Assembly: GCF_051175315.1 (NCBI RefSeq)
Contig: NZ_CP195100.1
Span: forward strand, 5,332,001-5,396,000
Direction of reading: 5' to 3'
Origin: Tundrisphaera sp051175315
GTDB lineage: Bacteria > Planctomycetota > Planctomycetia > Isosphaerales > Isosphaeraceae
Length of the DNA: 64,000 nucleotides
The notes below the pieces were generated by a model. The model saw only the letters and a list, made by a program, of their open reading frames with translations, was not told where the DNA came from and ran no database searches. A program made the position numbers and the translations under genes. How positions within the stretch are numbered: the stretch's first letter is position 1; each line of letters opens with the position of its first letter. Below are positions 55,166 through 63,433 of this stretch, one piece after another.

Positions 55166-55945
55166 TCAGGCCGTCATGCCGCCGTCCACGGCGATCACCT
55201 GGCCGGTGAGATAGCTGGCCGACGGGCTGGCCAGGTAGGCCACCAGATCGGCGATATCCTCGGGGTTGCCGAGCCGCTTGACGGGCACGCGGTCCTTGAC
55301 CTCGGCCTTGACCTTGTCGGGCAGGACGTCGGTCATGTCGGTGGTGATGAAGCCCGGCGCCACGGCGTTGACGGTGATGCCGCGCGACGCCAGCTCGCGG
55401 GCGATGGTCCGGGTGAAGCCGATCACGCCCGCCTTGCTGGCCGAGTAGTTCGCCTGGCCCGGGTTGCCCACCAGGCCGGACACGCTGGTGATGTTGATGA
55501 TCCGCCCGTACCGCTGGCGGAGCATGACCGCCCCCACCGCGCGGCAGAACAGGAACGTCCCCTTCAGATTGGTGTCGATCACCTGATCCCAGGCGTCGTC
55601 CTCCATCCGGAGCATCAGGCCGTCGCGGGTGATCCCGGCGTTGTTCACCAGGACCTGGATCTTGGGGAACCTGGCCTCGACCTCGGCCAGGACCCGGGTC
55701 ACGTCGGCCGGGTCGGCCACGTCGGCCGCGAACCCTTCGGCGGTGCCGCCCGCCTCGCGGATCGCCGCCAGGGTCCCTTCCAGGGCCCCGGCGCTGCGGG
55801 CGATCCCGGCCACCGTGGCGCCGCAGCGGGCCAGGTGGACGGCGATCGCCCGGCCGATCCCGCGCGAGGCCCCCGTGACCAGGGCCACCTGGCCGTTGAG
55901 GTCCACCTGGACGCCGGCTGGGCTGGTCTTCTCGGCATCGGCCAT
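55166..55945 (-). CDS. fabG: 3-oxoacyl-ACP reductase
   Basis: A 259-residue short-chain dehydrogenase that reduces beta-ketoacyl-ACP with NADPH. Cofactor motif TGASRGIG (24-31), NNAG at about 101-104, and the catalytic Ser154, Tyr167 and Lys171 (YSASK) are all in place; the C-terminus has VIAVDGGMTA as expected. The first about 15 residues form a short polar extension. It lies between fabD and acpP in the standard order. Two stable hairpins fill the 96-base gap from fabD, suggesting RNA processing or partial termination. GAAGGG precedes the ATG. Confidence 0.96.
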   Translation of the reverse strand: MADAEKTSPAGVQVDLNGQVALVTGASRGIGRAIAVHLARCGATVAGIARSAGALEGTLAAIREAGGTAEGFAADVADPADVTRVLAEVEARFPKIQVLVNNAGITRDGLMLRMEDDAWDQVIDTNLKGTFLFCRAVGAVMLRQRYGRIINITSVSGLVGNPGQANYSASKAGVIGFTRTIARELASRGITVNAVAPGFITTDMTDVLPDKVKAEVKDRVPVKRLGNPEDIADLVAYLASPSASYLTGQVIAVDGGMTA

Positions 55946-55965
55946 GATCGTCGAATCCCTTCTTG

Positions 55966-55988
55966 GGGGGGCGGCGTTCCCGCCCCCC
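55966..55988 (-). other. Hairpin upstream of fabG
   Basis: A 9-bp G/C stem (55966-55974 with 55980-55988), 5-base loop, 20 bases before the fabG start on the minus strand. Together with the next hairpin it occupies most of the fabD-fabG gap. Confidence 0.55.
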
Positions 55989-56008
55989 GGTCAGTCGAAA
56001 TGGGAATC

Positions 56009-56031
56009 GGATCGCGGAGCGTCCGCGATCC
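56009..56031 (-). terminator. Hairpin just after fabD
   Basis: A perfect 10-bp stem (56009-56018 with 56022-56031) with a 3-base loop, 10 bases past the fabD stop. No T-run; probably an attenuating or processing structure within the operon. Confidence 0.55.
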
Positions 56032-56041
56032 CGTCGCGTGT

Positions 56042-56956
56042 TCAGCGTGCCGGGATGCTCGTGCACGGCACCTTGCGGTCGATCCGCTTCATCAGCCCCG
56101 TGAGCACGCGGCCCGGGCCGATCTCGTAGAACGTGTCGAAGCCGTCGGCCATCATCCGCCGCATCGAGTCGTCCCAGCGCACCCCCTGGATGACCTGCGC
56201 GACCAGGGTCTTGCGGAGGTCGTCGGGGGTGGAGTGGGCCTGGGCATCGACGTTGGAGTAGACCGGGATCCGCGGGGCGGCCATCTCGGCCTGGCCCAGC
56301 ACCTCGGCCAGCTGCTCGTCGGCCGGGTGCATCAGCGGCGAGTGGAAGGCCCCGGCCACCTTCAGGGCGATGACCCGCGAGGCCCCGAGTTCGGTCGCGA
56401 CCCGCTCCACCTCGGCCAGCGCGGTGGTCTCGCCGGAGACGACGATGTTGCCCGGGCCGAGCAGGTTGGCCTTCCAGAGCTTCCCCTGGTCGGCGACCTG
56501 GCGGCACAGCTCGTCGACGGCCGCCTCGTCGAGCCCGAGCACGCTGGTCATCCCGCTCGGCGAGGCGACGGCGGCGGCGGCCTGCATCGCCTGGCCGCGC
56601 CGGCGGACGATCTTGAGGCAGGTCTCGAAGTCGAACGTGCCGGCGAACGCCAGGGCGGTGTACTCGCCCAGGCTCAGCCCGGCCGCCCCCTCGCAGGCGG
56701 CGACGACCTCGGGGTTGCTGACCTTCAGCCCTTCCAGGGCCGCGAGGCTGGCGACGTAGATGGCCGGCTGGCTGACGTCGGTCGATTCCAGGGCCTCGGC
56801 CGGCCCGTCGAAGCAGACCGCCTTGAGGTCGAAGCCGAGGATCTCCCCGGCGCGGTCGAACAGCTCGCGGGCGGCGGGGAGTTCGTCGTACAGGGCCTTG
56901 CCCATGCCGACGGCCTGGGCCCCCTGGCCGGGGAAGAGGAACGCGATTTTGGGCAT
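56042..56956 (-). CDS. fabD: Malonyl-CoA:ACP transacylase
   Basis: A 304-residue enzyme loading malonyl groups onto ACP. FPGQGAQAVGMG at the N-terminus, the nucleophile Ser95 in GLSLGEY and His205 in GAFHSPLM identify FabD; an Arg cluster at 118-120 matches the malonate-binding Arg. The usual GHSLGE motif reads GLSLGE here, with Leu where His is more common, a mild deviation at a position next to the nucleophile. It follows plsX by 37 bases. The C-terminus ends with the short CTSIPAR. Confidence 0.95.
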   Translation of the reverse strand: MPKIAFLFPGQGAQAVGMGKALYDELPAARELFDRAGEILGFDLKAVCFDGPAEALESTDVSQPAIYVASLAALEGLKVSNPEVVAACEGAAGLSLGEYTALAFAGTFDFETCLKIVRRRGQAMQAAAAVASPSGMTSVLGLDEAAVDELCRQVADQGKLWKANLLGPGNIVVSGETTALAEVERVATELGASRVIALKVAGAFHSPLMHPADEQLAEVLGQAEMAAPRIPVYSNVDAQAHSTPDDLRKTLVAQVIQGVRWDDSMRRMMADGFDTFYEIGPGRVLTGLMKRIDRKVPCTSIPAR

Positions 56957-56993
56957 CGGGAGGATCTTTGCGAATGCGGTGGAGGGACGGGGA

Positions 56994-58025
56994 TCAGCCG
57001 CGAGGGACGGCGTTGACCGCCGCCGTCAACTGGCTCACGAGCTGGGCGTTCACCTTCTCCTCGGCCATCGTCCCGGCCACGCGGAGGGCGTTCTGGATCG
57101 CCCGGGCGCCCGACGAGCCGTGGCAGATGATGCACGAGCCGCGGAGGCCGAGCAGGGGCCCGCCGCCGAACTCGGCGTACTCGAAGCGGGTCTTGAGCCC
57201 CTTCAGGCTCATCACCAGCTTCTGGCCGACCTCGGGGGGCAGCTCCGGCAGGAGCGGGCCGAGTTCCTGCTTCAGTGCGGTGAACAGGAAGTCGACGGCC
57301 CCTTCGCCGGCCTTCAGCAGGACGTTGCCGACGAACCCCTCGCAGACGACCACGCGGGCGTGGCCCTCGTAGATGTCGCGGCCTTCCACGTTGCCGTGGA
57401 ACTTGTCGGCGTGCGGCCCCTCGACGAACAGGGTGCGGGCCGCCTTGGTGAGGTCGTTCCCCTTGTCGTCCTCGGCCCCGACGTTGAGCAGGCCGATCTT
57501 GGGGCTCTCGATGTTCAGGACGTGCTCGGCGTAGACCGCGCCCATGATCCCGTAGAGGTAGAGGTCCTCGGGCTTGGCGTTCATGTTGGCCCCGACGTCC
57601 ATGATGACGATCGGGCCGCGATGCGACGGGAAGATGGCGGCGATGCCCGGCCGGCGGACGCCGGGGAGGAACATCTTGGCGTTCATGAGGGCCGAGGCCA
57701 CCATCGCCCCGGTGTTGCCCGCGGAGACCACGGCGTCGGCCTGGCCTTCGGACAGGAGGCCCCAGGACTTCGAGATCGAGTTGTCCCGCTTCTTGCGGAG
57801 GGCCTCGACCGGCTTCTCCTCCATCCCGACCACCTGGCTGGCGTGGACGATCGGCAGCCGCGAGCGATCGGCGTCGGCGATCGAGGCGAGCTCGGCCTCG
57901 ATGCGCTCCTGGTCGCCGACCAGCAGCACGGTCAGGTCCGATCGGTCGCGGACGGCTTCCACGGCGCCGGCCACGATCGGGCCGGGCGCGTGGTCGCCGC
58001 CCATCGCGTCCAGGGCAATCCGCAT
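56994..58025 (-). CDS. plsX: Phosphate acyltransferase PlsX
   Basis: A 343-residue enzyme converting acyl-ACP to acyl-phosphate, the first step of phospholipid synthesis by the PlsX/PlsY route. Diagnostic stretches: MRIALDAMGGDHAPGPIV at the start, SAGNTGAMVASAL near residue 100, VVCEGFVGNVLLKAGEGA near 220 and the C-terminal AEFGGGPLLGLRG. It is the first gene of the fab cluster and has a strong promoter match upstream. rpmF, often fused into the same operon, is absent. Confidence 0.96.
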   Translation of the reverse strand: MRIALDAMGGDHAPGPIVAGAVEAVRDRSDLTVLLVGDQERIEAELASIADADRSRLPIVHASQVVGMEEKPVEALRKKRDNSISKSWGLLSEGQADAVVSAGNTGAMVASALMNAKMFLPGVRRPGIAAIFPSHRGPIVIMDVGANMNAKPEDLYLYGIMGAVYAEHVLNIESPKIGLLNVGAEDDKGNDLTKAARTLFVEGPHADKFHGNVEGRDIYEGHARVVVCEGFVGNVLLKAGEGAVDFLFTALKQELGPLLPELPPEVGQKLVMSLKGLKTRFEYAEFGGGPLLGLRGSCIICHGSSGARAIQNALRVAGTMAEEKVNAQLVSQLTAAVNAVPRG

Positions 58026-58123
58026 ATCGATCAGTCTCCGGTAGGTCGAGGGGGAACTGGGGCCGGGGGTCGGATCGGCCCGAAACGCGTCGCATCACGA
58101 ACCGGGGATGGACGGGCCCACGC

Positions 58124-58153
58124 ATCCTAGAAAAGGCCCGGGAACGATGTCAA
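58124..58153 (-). promoter_or_regulatory. Candidate promoter of the plsX-fabD-fabG operon
   Basis: Minus strand: consensus TTGACA (58153-58148), 18-base spacer, TAGGAT (58129-58124). The start near 58117 gives a leader of about 90 bases. It is one of the best promoter matches in the window. Confidence 0.58.
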
Positions 58154-58210
58154 GCCATCGTCCGGTCCGCAAGTCGTTCGCCGATCGTGGATACCGGTTC
58201 GGCCCCCCGA

Positions 58211-60886
58211 TCAGGCGCACTCCACGTCGGCGGCCCGCCCCGGTCGGCGGATCGGCCCGTATTCCACCCGCGTCAGGGCCTCGGGGTGGAGATGGCGGGC
58301 GGCCGCGTCGCGGGCCTCGTCCGGGGTCACGCGGGCGATCCGGTCGGGCCAGCGGATCGGGTCGTCCAGGGGGAGGCCGAACCGCTCCAACTCCAGCAAC
58401 CGCTCGGCCCTTTGCTCGACGGTCTGGAAGTCGAACACCCAGGAGCCGGCCAGGTAGGTCCGGGCCCGTTCCACCTCGTCGTCGCCAAACGCCCCCCGGT
58501 GGATCAGGCGGACCTGGTCCTGGACGGCGGCCACGGCGCGTTCCACGTCGTCGGGGTTGGTCCCCAAGTAGACCCGGAACTGCCCGGGCCCCCGGTCGGC
58601 CGAGTCGGTCATGCCCCCCCCCACGGAGTAGGCCAGGCCCATCTCGTCGCGGATCACCCGGCTGAGGCGGTCGGTGAAGCCGGGGCCGCTGCCCAGGATG
58701 TGGTCGACGACCGTGAGGGCGTCGAAGTCGGGGTCGAGCCGGTGGACTCCCAGGTGCCCCATCAGGACGTGGACCTGCTCGCCGTCGTGGTCGACCCGCC
58801 GCACCCGGGGTCTTTTGCCGAGCGACTGCGGGGGCAGGATCGGGAACGGGGCGCGATCCGCCTTCCAGCCCCCGAAGCGGGCCTTGACCAGCCGTTGCAA
58901 AGCCTTCGGGTCGAAGTCGCCGACCGCCACCAGGATGGCGTTCTCGGGGACGAAGTAGCCGGCGTGGTGGGCGACGACGTCCTCGCGGGTCAGGCGGGCG
59001 ATCTCGCGGGCGGTCCCGCGCGGGTCGCGAGCATAGGGGTGGTCGCCGTGGATCAGCCCCCGGAACAGGAGGTCGGCGCGGAACGCCGGGTCGTCGCGGT
59101 CGGACTGCAACTCGGCCGCCATCTTGCGGCGGTTCCAGGCCACGGCGTCGGCCGGGAAGGCGGGGCGGATGGCCAGGTCGGCCAGCCAGTCCAGGGCCAT
59201 CGGCAGGTCCTCGGCGCGGACCCGGAGCGAGGCGCCGGTCGCGCCCACTTCCAGGGCCCCGCCCACGTCCTCGATGGCCTCGGCCAGCTCCTCGGCGGAG
59301 CGGGTCGTCGTCCCTTCTTCCAGGAGGCGCCCGGTCAGGTGGGCCAGGCCCGGCTTGGCCTCGCGCAGCAGGCCGGCGTCCGCGTAGAGTTCCAAAGCGA
59401 TCACGCCGGTGTCGGGGCGATGCTCGGTGATCAGCCGCACGCCGTTGCGGAGCACGTCGCGGCGGGGCTGGAAGTCGGCCAGCCGGGTCGGCATCGGGGT
59501 GAACTGGAGGTCGAGGTCGGCAGCGTCCGCCCCGGGGCTGGGGGCCGGCCGTTCGACCGGGGCGCGGGCCTCGGTCGGCAACAGCACCGTGACCGACTGG
59601 GCCGGCCGGGGGAGCGACCAGCCGACGGTCAGGTTGGATTCGCCCAGGTAGGTGGAGGCGACGCGACGGATGTCCTCGGCCGTCACGGCCATCGCGGCGC
59701 GGTGGTCGGCCTGCCAGGATCGCCAGTCGCCGGTGAGGGCGAACTGGCCCAGCCCGGCGGCGAGCCCGGCGAGGTCCTCTTGCTCCCACCGCCAGGCGGC
59801 TTCGAGGCGGCTCCGCGACCGATCCAACTCGGCCGGGGTCGGCCCCTCGTCGGCCAGGGTGGCGATGACCTCGGTGATCGTCCGGTCGACCCGGTCGACG
59901 TCGACGCCCGGCACCACCTCGACCTGGAGGAGGAACTGGCCGGCGAGCCGCGCCCCCTCCTGCCCCGCATCGACCCAGGTGGCGACCATGTCGCGCTCGA
60001 CCAGGGTGTCCCAGAGCCGGGATCGGCGCCCGCAGGTCAGCAGGTCGGACAGGACGTCCAGGGCCGGGCCGTCGGGGTGGCCGATCGGGACGGTATGCCA
60101 GCCCAGGATGCCCCGGGCCACGGCCTCGGATTCGACCTGGCGGAAGTCGCGCCGGCCGTTCTGGCGGGGCTCGTCGATCGGTTGCGCCGCCGGGCGGGCC
60201 GGCCCGGGCGCGATCCCGGCGAATTGCCGCTCGCAGGCGTCCAGGCACCGGTCCGGGTCGACGTCGCCGACCACCACCAAGACCGCGCCGTCGGGCCGGT
60301 AATGGTCGCGGTAGAACCCGCGCAGGTCATCGACCGTGATCCGGGCCAGGTCGTCGGGCCAGCCCAGGACCGGGTTGCGATACGGATGGCGGAGATAGCT
60401 GAGGGCCAGGTGGGTCTGGTCGAGCCGGACGAACGGCGATTCCTGCTCGCGGGCCCGCTCCTCGATGATGACCCGGCGCTCGGACTCGACCTCGTCGGGG
60501 TGGAAGTTGGCCCCCCGCATCCGGTCGGCCTCGATGGTCAGGGCCAGCTCCCAGCGATCGGACGGGAACGCGAACCAGTAGTGGGTCGTGTCCTCGTCGG
60601 TCTCGGCGTTGGTCTGTCCGGAGGCCACGAAGGCGAGCTGGTCGATCCGCCCCTTGGGGAACCGCTCGGTCCCCTTGAACAGCATGTGCTCGACGAAGTG
60701 GGCCAGCCCGGTGCGGCCGGCGGGCTCGTCGCTGGAACCGACCGGGTAGTAGAGGTCGCAGACCACGGCCGGCGCATGGCGACGCGGCAGCACGAGCGTC
60801 TTGAAGCCGTTGGCCAGGGTCCGTTCGAAGACCGGGAGGTCCCCCGCCCAGGGTGGAACGGGGCGGTCGGTCGATCTTCGGGCCAT
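58211..60886 (-). CDS. M16 zinc peptidase without signal peptide
   Basis: An 891-residue pitrilysin-family peptidase. The inverted zinc motif HFVEH (His63, Glu66, His67) and the downstream ESERRVIIEERARE glutamates are intact in the N-terminal half; a second M16 half begins near residue 440 (FQPRRDVLRNGVRLITEHRP) without a zinc site. Unlike the other M16 protein in the window there is no signal peptide (MARRSTDRPVPPWAGDLPVF), so it should be cytosolic. Family members process peptides or proteins. It has its own candidate promoter, divergent from the SRP RNA gene, and ends 57 bases from the plsX promoter. Confidence 0.93.
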   Translation of the reverse strand: MARRSTDRPVPPWAGDLPVFERTLANGFKTLVLPRRHAPAVVCDLYYPVGSSDEPAGRTGLAHFVEHMLFKGTERFPKGRIDQLAFVASGQTNAETDEDTTHYWFAFPSDRWELALTIEADRMRGANFHPDEVESERRVIIEERAREQESPFVRLDQTHLALSYLRHPYRNPVLGWPDDLARITVDDLRGFYRDHYRPDGAVLVVVGDVDPDRCLDACERQFAGIAPGPARPAAQPIDEPRQNGRRDFRQVESEAVARGILGWHTVPIGHPDGPALDVLSDLLTCGRRSRLWDTLVERDMVATWVDAGQEGARLAGQFLLQVEVVPGVDVDRVDRTITEVIATLADEGPTPAELDRSRSRLEAAWRWEQEDLAGLAAGLGQFALTGDWRSWQADHRAAMAVTAEDIRRVASTYLGESNLTVGWSLPRPAQSVTVLLPTEARAPVERPAPSPGADAADLDLQFTPMPTRLADFQPRRDVLRNGVRLITEHRPDTGVIALELYADAGLLREAKPGLAHLTGRLLEEGTTTRSAEELAEAIEDVGGALEVGATGASLRVRAEDLPMALDWLADLAIRPAFPADAVAWNRRKMAAELQSDRDDPAFRADLLFRGLIHGDHPYARDPRGTAREIARLTREDVVAHHAGYFVPENAILVAVGDFDPKALQRLVKARFGGWKADRAPFPILPPQSLGKRPRVRRVDHDGEQVHVLMGHLGVHRLDPDFDALTVVDHILGSGPGFTDRLSRVIRDEMGLAYSVGGGMTDSADRGPGQFRVYLGTNPDDVERAVAAVQDQVRLIHRGAFGDDEVERARTYLAGSWVFDFQTVEQRAERLLELERFGLPLDDPIRWPDRIARVTPDEARDAAARHLHPEALTRVEYGPIRRPGRAADVECA

Positions 60887-60941
60887 GTCCGCCCCTCATC
60901 CTGGGAATACCCCGCGACCGGATCGCGCGGCGGATCGGACC

Positions 60942-60971
60942 ATTCTAGCCGATCGACCGCCGGAGGGTCCA
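60942..60971 (-). promoter_or_regulatory. Candidate promoter of the cytosolic M16 gene
   Basis: Minus strand: TGGACC (60971-60966), 18-base spacer, TAGAAT (60947-60942; five of six consensus). Leader about 50 bases. Confidence 0.45.
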
Positions 60972-61008
60972 CGCCAGCCCGGAGGTTGGGGATTGCGGAA
61001 GGTTGGAC

Positions 61009-61037
61009 TTGCTTTGGGGACGCCGATGCCCGACAAT
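61009..61037 (+). promoter_or_regulatory. Candidate promoter of the SRP RNA
   Basis: TTGCTT (61009-61014), 17-base spacer, GACAAT (61032-61037). The start would be near 61044, some 24 bases before the first paired base of the RNA, so 5' processing would be needed. Weak call. Confidence 0.3.
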
Positions 61038-61067
61038 GGTCCTCCTTGGCCGACTGCCCAGGATGAG

Positions 61068-61194
61068 GGGGTCGGGGCGAGCCGGGGGGGACCCGGGCAA
61101 TGGGTGCTTGCGAACCTGGTCAGGACGGGAACGGAGCAGCCATAAGCATCGCCTCCATGTGCCCGGGAGAACCTCCCCGGCTCACCCCGGCCCC
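61068..61194 (+). ncRNA. ffs: Signal recognition particle RNA (4.5S type)
   Basis: About 127 bases folding into one long hairpin. The outer stem pairs 61068-61087 with 61175-61194 (about 20 bp, one mismatch, one wobble). The apical domain at 61118-61141 is the universally conserved Ffh-binding site: GGTCAGGACG, GGAA tetraloop (61128-61131), CGGAGCAGCC, with the asymmetric loop A-C/AGCA pattern. It lacks an Alu domain, as in most Gram-negative bacteria. It acts with Ffh in co-translational membrane targeting. Location directly upstream of dnaX is a common bacterial arrangement. The exact ends are estimated from pairing. Confidence 0.93.
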
Positions 61195-61268
61195 TTCCGG
61201 GCCCGGCCAAAGCGATGAATCGCGGCCCAGGGGACTTCCCCGGCCGCAGGCCCGATGGAGCGTGCCAC

Positions 61269-63017
61269 GTGTCCCGATCTCCAGGGACCAGCCCGGACCT
61301 GCCCGGCAGCGACCCGGGTGGCTACACGGTGGTCGCCCGACGCTATCGGCCCCAACGGTTCGAGGATGTCGTCGGCCAGGACCACGTCGTCCAGGCGCTC
61401 CGCAACGCCATCCGGCTCAATCGTGTCACGCACGCCTACCTGTTCAGCGGCACCCGGGGCGTCGGCAAGACGTCGATCGCCCGCATCTTCGCCAAGTGCC
61501 TGAACTGTGCGAAGGGGCCGACCGACGAGCCCGACCTGACGTGCGACATCTGCCAATCGATCGCCGTCGGGCAGGACGTCGACGTCATCGAGATCGACGG
61601 TGCCAGTAATAACGGGGTCGAGGCGGTCCGCGAACTCCGCCAGAATGCCGGCCTCCGGCCCAGCCGTGCCCGGTTCAAGATCTACTACATCGATGAAGTC
61701 CACATGCTCTCGACCTCCGCCTTCAACGCCCTGTTGAAGACGCTGGAGGAGCCGCCGGCCCACGTCAAATTCTTCTTCGCCACCACCGAGCCGAACAAAA
61801 TCCCGGTGACGGTGCTGTCGCGGTGCCAGCGGTACGACTTCGCCGGGATGTCGCCCGAGCAGATCGTCGCGACCCTGGGGGAGATCTGCGAGAGCGAACG
61901 CGTCGCCGCCGACCCCGACGCGCTGGCCGTCGTGGCCCGCCGAGCCGGCGGGTCGATGCGCGACGCCCAGTCTTTGCTGGAACAACTCCTCTCGTTCGGC
62001 GGCGAACGGCTCACCGTCGAGCTGGTGCAGCAGCAGCTCGGGATCGCCAGCGACGACCGGACGCTCGACCTCCTGGATGCCCTGTCGAAACGCGACGCCG
62101 CCGAGACCTTGCGGATCGTCGAGGAGACCTCGACCTCCGGCGTCCAGCCGGCCGACCTGCTCGGCGCGTCGATCGACTTCCTCCGCGACGCGATGGTCCT
62201 GGCGGCCGGGGCCAAGATCCCGATGATGGCCGCCACGCCCCGCCAGCGGCCCCGGCTCGCGGCGATCAGCGAACGCTGGCCGCTCGACTCGATCCTGGCG
62301 GCCCTCCAGATCCTCGACGAGTATCGCCGCCGCCTCCGCGGCAGCGCCTACGGCCGGCAGCTCGTCGAGGTCGCTCTGGTCCGCATCGCCCGGCTCGAAA
62401 ACCTCGGCGACCTGGGCGAACTCGTCACGCGGCTCACCGCCCTGGAAGCGGGCGGCATCGCCCCGGCGCCAGCCCTCGAAAAAAAAAAGTCCCTAGTCCC
62501 TGAGCCGCCGGGTGCGTCGCGCCCGGGCCCGCCGGAATCGGAACTGGTCTCGGAGCCCGGGCTTGAGGGTCTGGCGGATCCGGGGACGGTGGCGGCGCCG
62601 GGCTTCGACGTGGAATCCCTCTCCGCGGGCTGGGCCCGGTTCGTCGAGGGGCTCCCCCCGGAGCTGGCTGGTAAGATCGGCAAGCTCCGCCCGGTGGCGA
62701 TCCCCGGCCCCGACGTCCTGATCGTCGAGCCGATCGCGGGGTACAACTGGATCGTGGATGCGGTCGAGACGGCCGAGACCCGGGCCCGCTTCGAGGCCGC
62801 GCTGCGGGAGTGGCTCGCTCGTCCGCTCGACATCCGCCTCCAAAGGGCGGCGGACGAGCCCGCCCCGACGCCATTGGCCCGCAAGTCCGGGATCGGCCTG
62901 AGCAGCGACCTCGATCAGGAACCGCTCGTTAAAATGATCGTCGAGCGCTTCGAGGCACGATTGGTGCGTGCAGAATCCGATGATGAGGAACCACCGGTCC
63001 CCGCCCCGTCGGGTTGA
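61269..63017 (+). CDS. dnaX: DNA polymerase III subunit gamma/tau
   Basis: A 582-residue clamp-loader subunit. I use GTG 61269 because GGAG (61257-61260) is eight bases upstream and the family core starts soon after (YTVVARRYRPQRFEDVVGQ); ATG 61215 is in frame but has no Shine-Dalgarno sequence and lies 20 bases after the SRP RNA. Walker A GTRGVGKTS (61-69), zinc cysteines in CLNC (77, 80) and CDIC (92, 95), IDEVHM, and TTEPNK are all normal. Codons 404-407 (GAA AAA AAA AAG) form a ten-A run with the E. coli-type heptamer A AAA AAG in frame; both other frames stop within 15 bases. So a gamma form of about 408-411 residues plus a full tau form are predicted. Followed by ebfC and recR. Confidence 0.95.
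   Translation: MSRSPGTSPDLPGSDPGGYTVVARRYRPQRFEDVVGQDHVVQALRNAIRLNRVTHAYLFSGTRGVGKTSIARIFAKCLNCAKGPTDEPDLTCDICQSIAVGQDVDVIEIDGASNNGVEAVRELRQNAGLRPSRARFKIYYIDEVHMLSTSAFNALLKTLEEPPAHVKFFFATTEPNKIPVTVLSRCQRYDFAGMSPEQIVATLGEICESERVAADPDALAVVARRAGGSMRDAQSLLEQLLSFGGERLTVELVQQQLGIASDDRTLDLLDALSKRDAAETLRIVEETSTSGVQPADLLGASIDFLRDAMVLAAGAKIPMMAATPRQRPRLAAISERWPLDSILAALQILDEYRRRLRGSAYGRQLVEVALVRIARLENLGDLGELVTRLTALEAGGIAPAPALEKKKSLVPEPPGASRPGPPESELVSEPGLEGLADPGTVAAPGFDVESLSAGWARFVEGLPPELAGKIGKLRPVAIPGPDVLIVEPIAGYNWIVDAVETAETRARFEAALREWLARPLDIRLQRAADEPAPTPLARKSGIGLSSDLDQEPLVKMIVERFEARLVRAESDDEEPPVPAPSG
62479..62488 (+). other. Ten-A slippage site in dnaX
   Basis: Ten consecutive A followed by G. In the reading frame it reads GAA AAA AAA AAG. 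Adding one A (or -1 ribosomal shift) leads to VPSP and TGA at 62501-62503; losing one A leads to SP and TAG at 62494-62496. A 7-bp hairpin (62508-62514 with 62520-62526) follows about 18 bases later. Comparable dnaX sites work by ribosomal frameshift in E. coli and by transcriptional slippage in Thermus. Confidence 0.8.
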
Positions 63018-63076
63018 AAGTGTGCCGGCCCTCCATCCTGGGACATGATTCAACCTCCCCACTTCCGAGGGATGCC

Positions 63077-63430
63077 GTGTTCAACAACCTGGGCCAGATC
63101 GCCGACCTGATGAAGAACGCGGGGAAGATCCGCGAGGGGATGGAGAAGGCGGCCGAGACCCTGGCCAAACTGGAGGTCGAGGGGACGGCCGGGGGTGGGG
63201 CCGTGACCGCCAAGGTCAACGGGAAGATGGAAATCCTCACCCTCAAGATCGACCCCAAGCTGGTCGCCGACGGCGACGTCGAGCTCCTGGAAGACCTGGT
63301 CGTGGCCGCCATCAATCAGGCGCTGACCAAGGCCCGCGAATCGGCAGCCCAGTCGTTCTCGTCCCTCGCCGGCGGGTTGCCGATCCCAGGATTGTCGGGA
63401 TTCCTCGGCCCCGGAGCGGGGGGGCCCTGA
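63077..63430 (+). CDS. ebfC: YbaB/EbfC nucleoid-associated protein
   Basis: A 117-residue DNA-binding protein of the YbaB/EbfC family. The start is GTG 63077 (MFNNLGQIADLMKNAGKIRE), with GAGGG five bases upstream; no ATG is in frame nearby. Family hallmarks: the N-terminal helix with LMKNAGKIREGMEK, the central GAVTAKVNGKMEI strand pair and LLEDLVVAAINQALTKARE. The C-terminal Gly/Pro-rich tail is usual. YbaB binds DNA as a dimer and is regularly encoded between dnaX and recR; here it is 59 bases after dnaX and 3 before recR. Confidence 0.95.
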   Translation: MFNNLGQIADLMKNAGKIREGMEKAAETLAKLEVEGTAGGGAVTAKVNGKMEILTLKIDPKLVADGDVELLEDLVVAAINQALTKARESAAQSFSSLAGGLPIPGLSGFLGPGAGGP

Positions 63431-63433
63431 GCG

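Noticed and set aside
58187..61066. 959-codon + strand frame opposite the M16 gene, extending through the SRP promoter region
   Set aside because: No domains, no ribosome binding site, and it runs through non-coding sequence; the minus strand encodes an intact zinc peptidase.
61215..61268. ATG 61215 as the start of dnaX
   Set aside because: No Shine-Dalgarno sequence and only 20 bases after the SRP RNA; GTG 61269 has GGAG at eight bases. Not excluded, but less likely.
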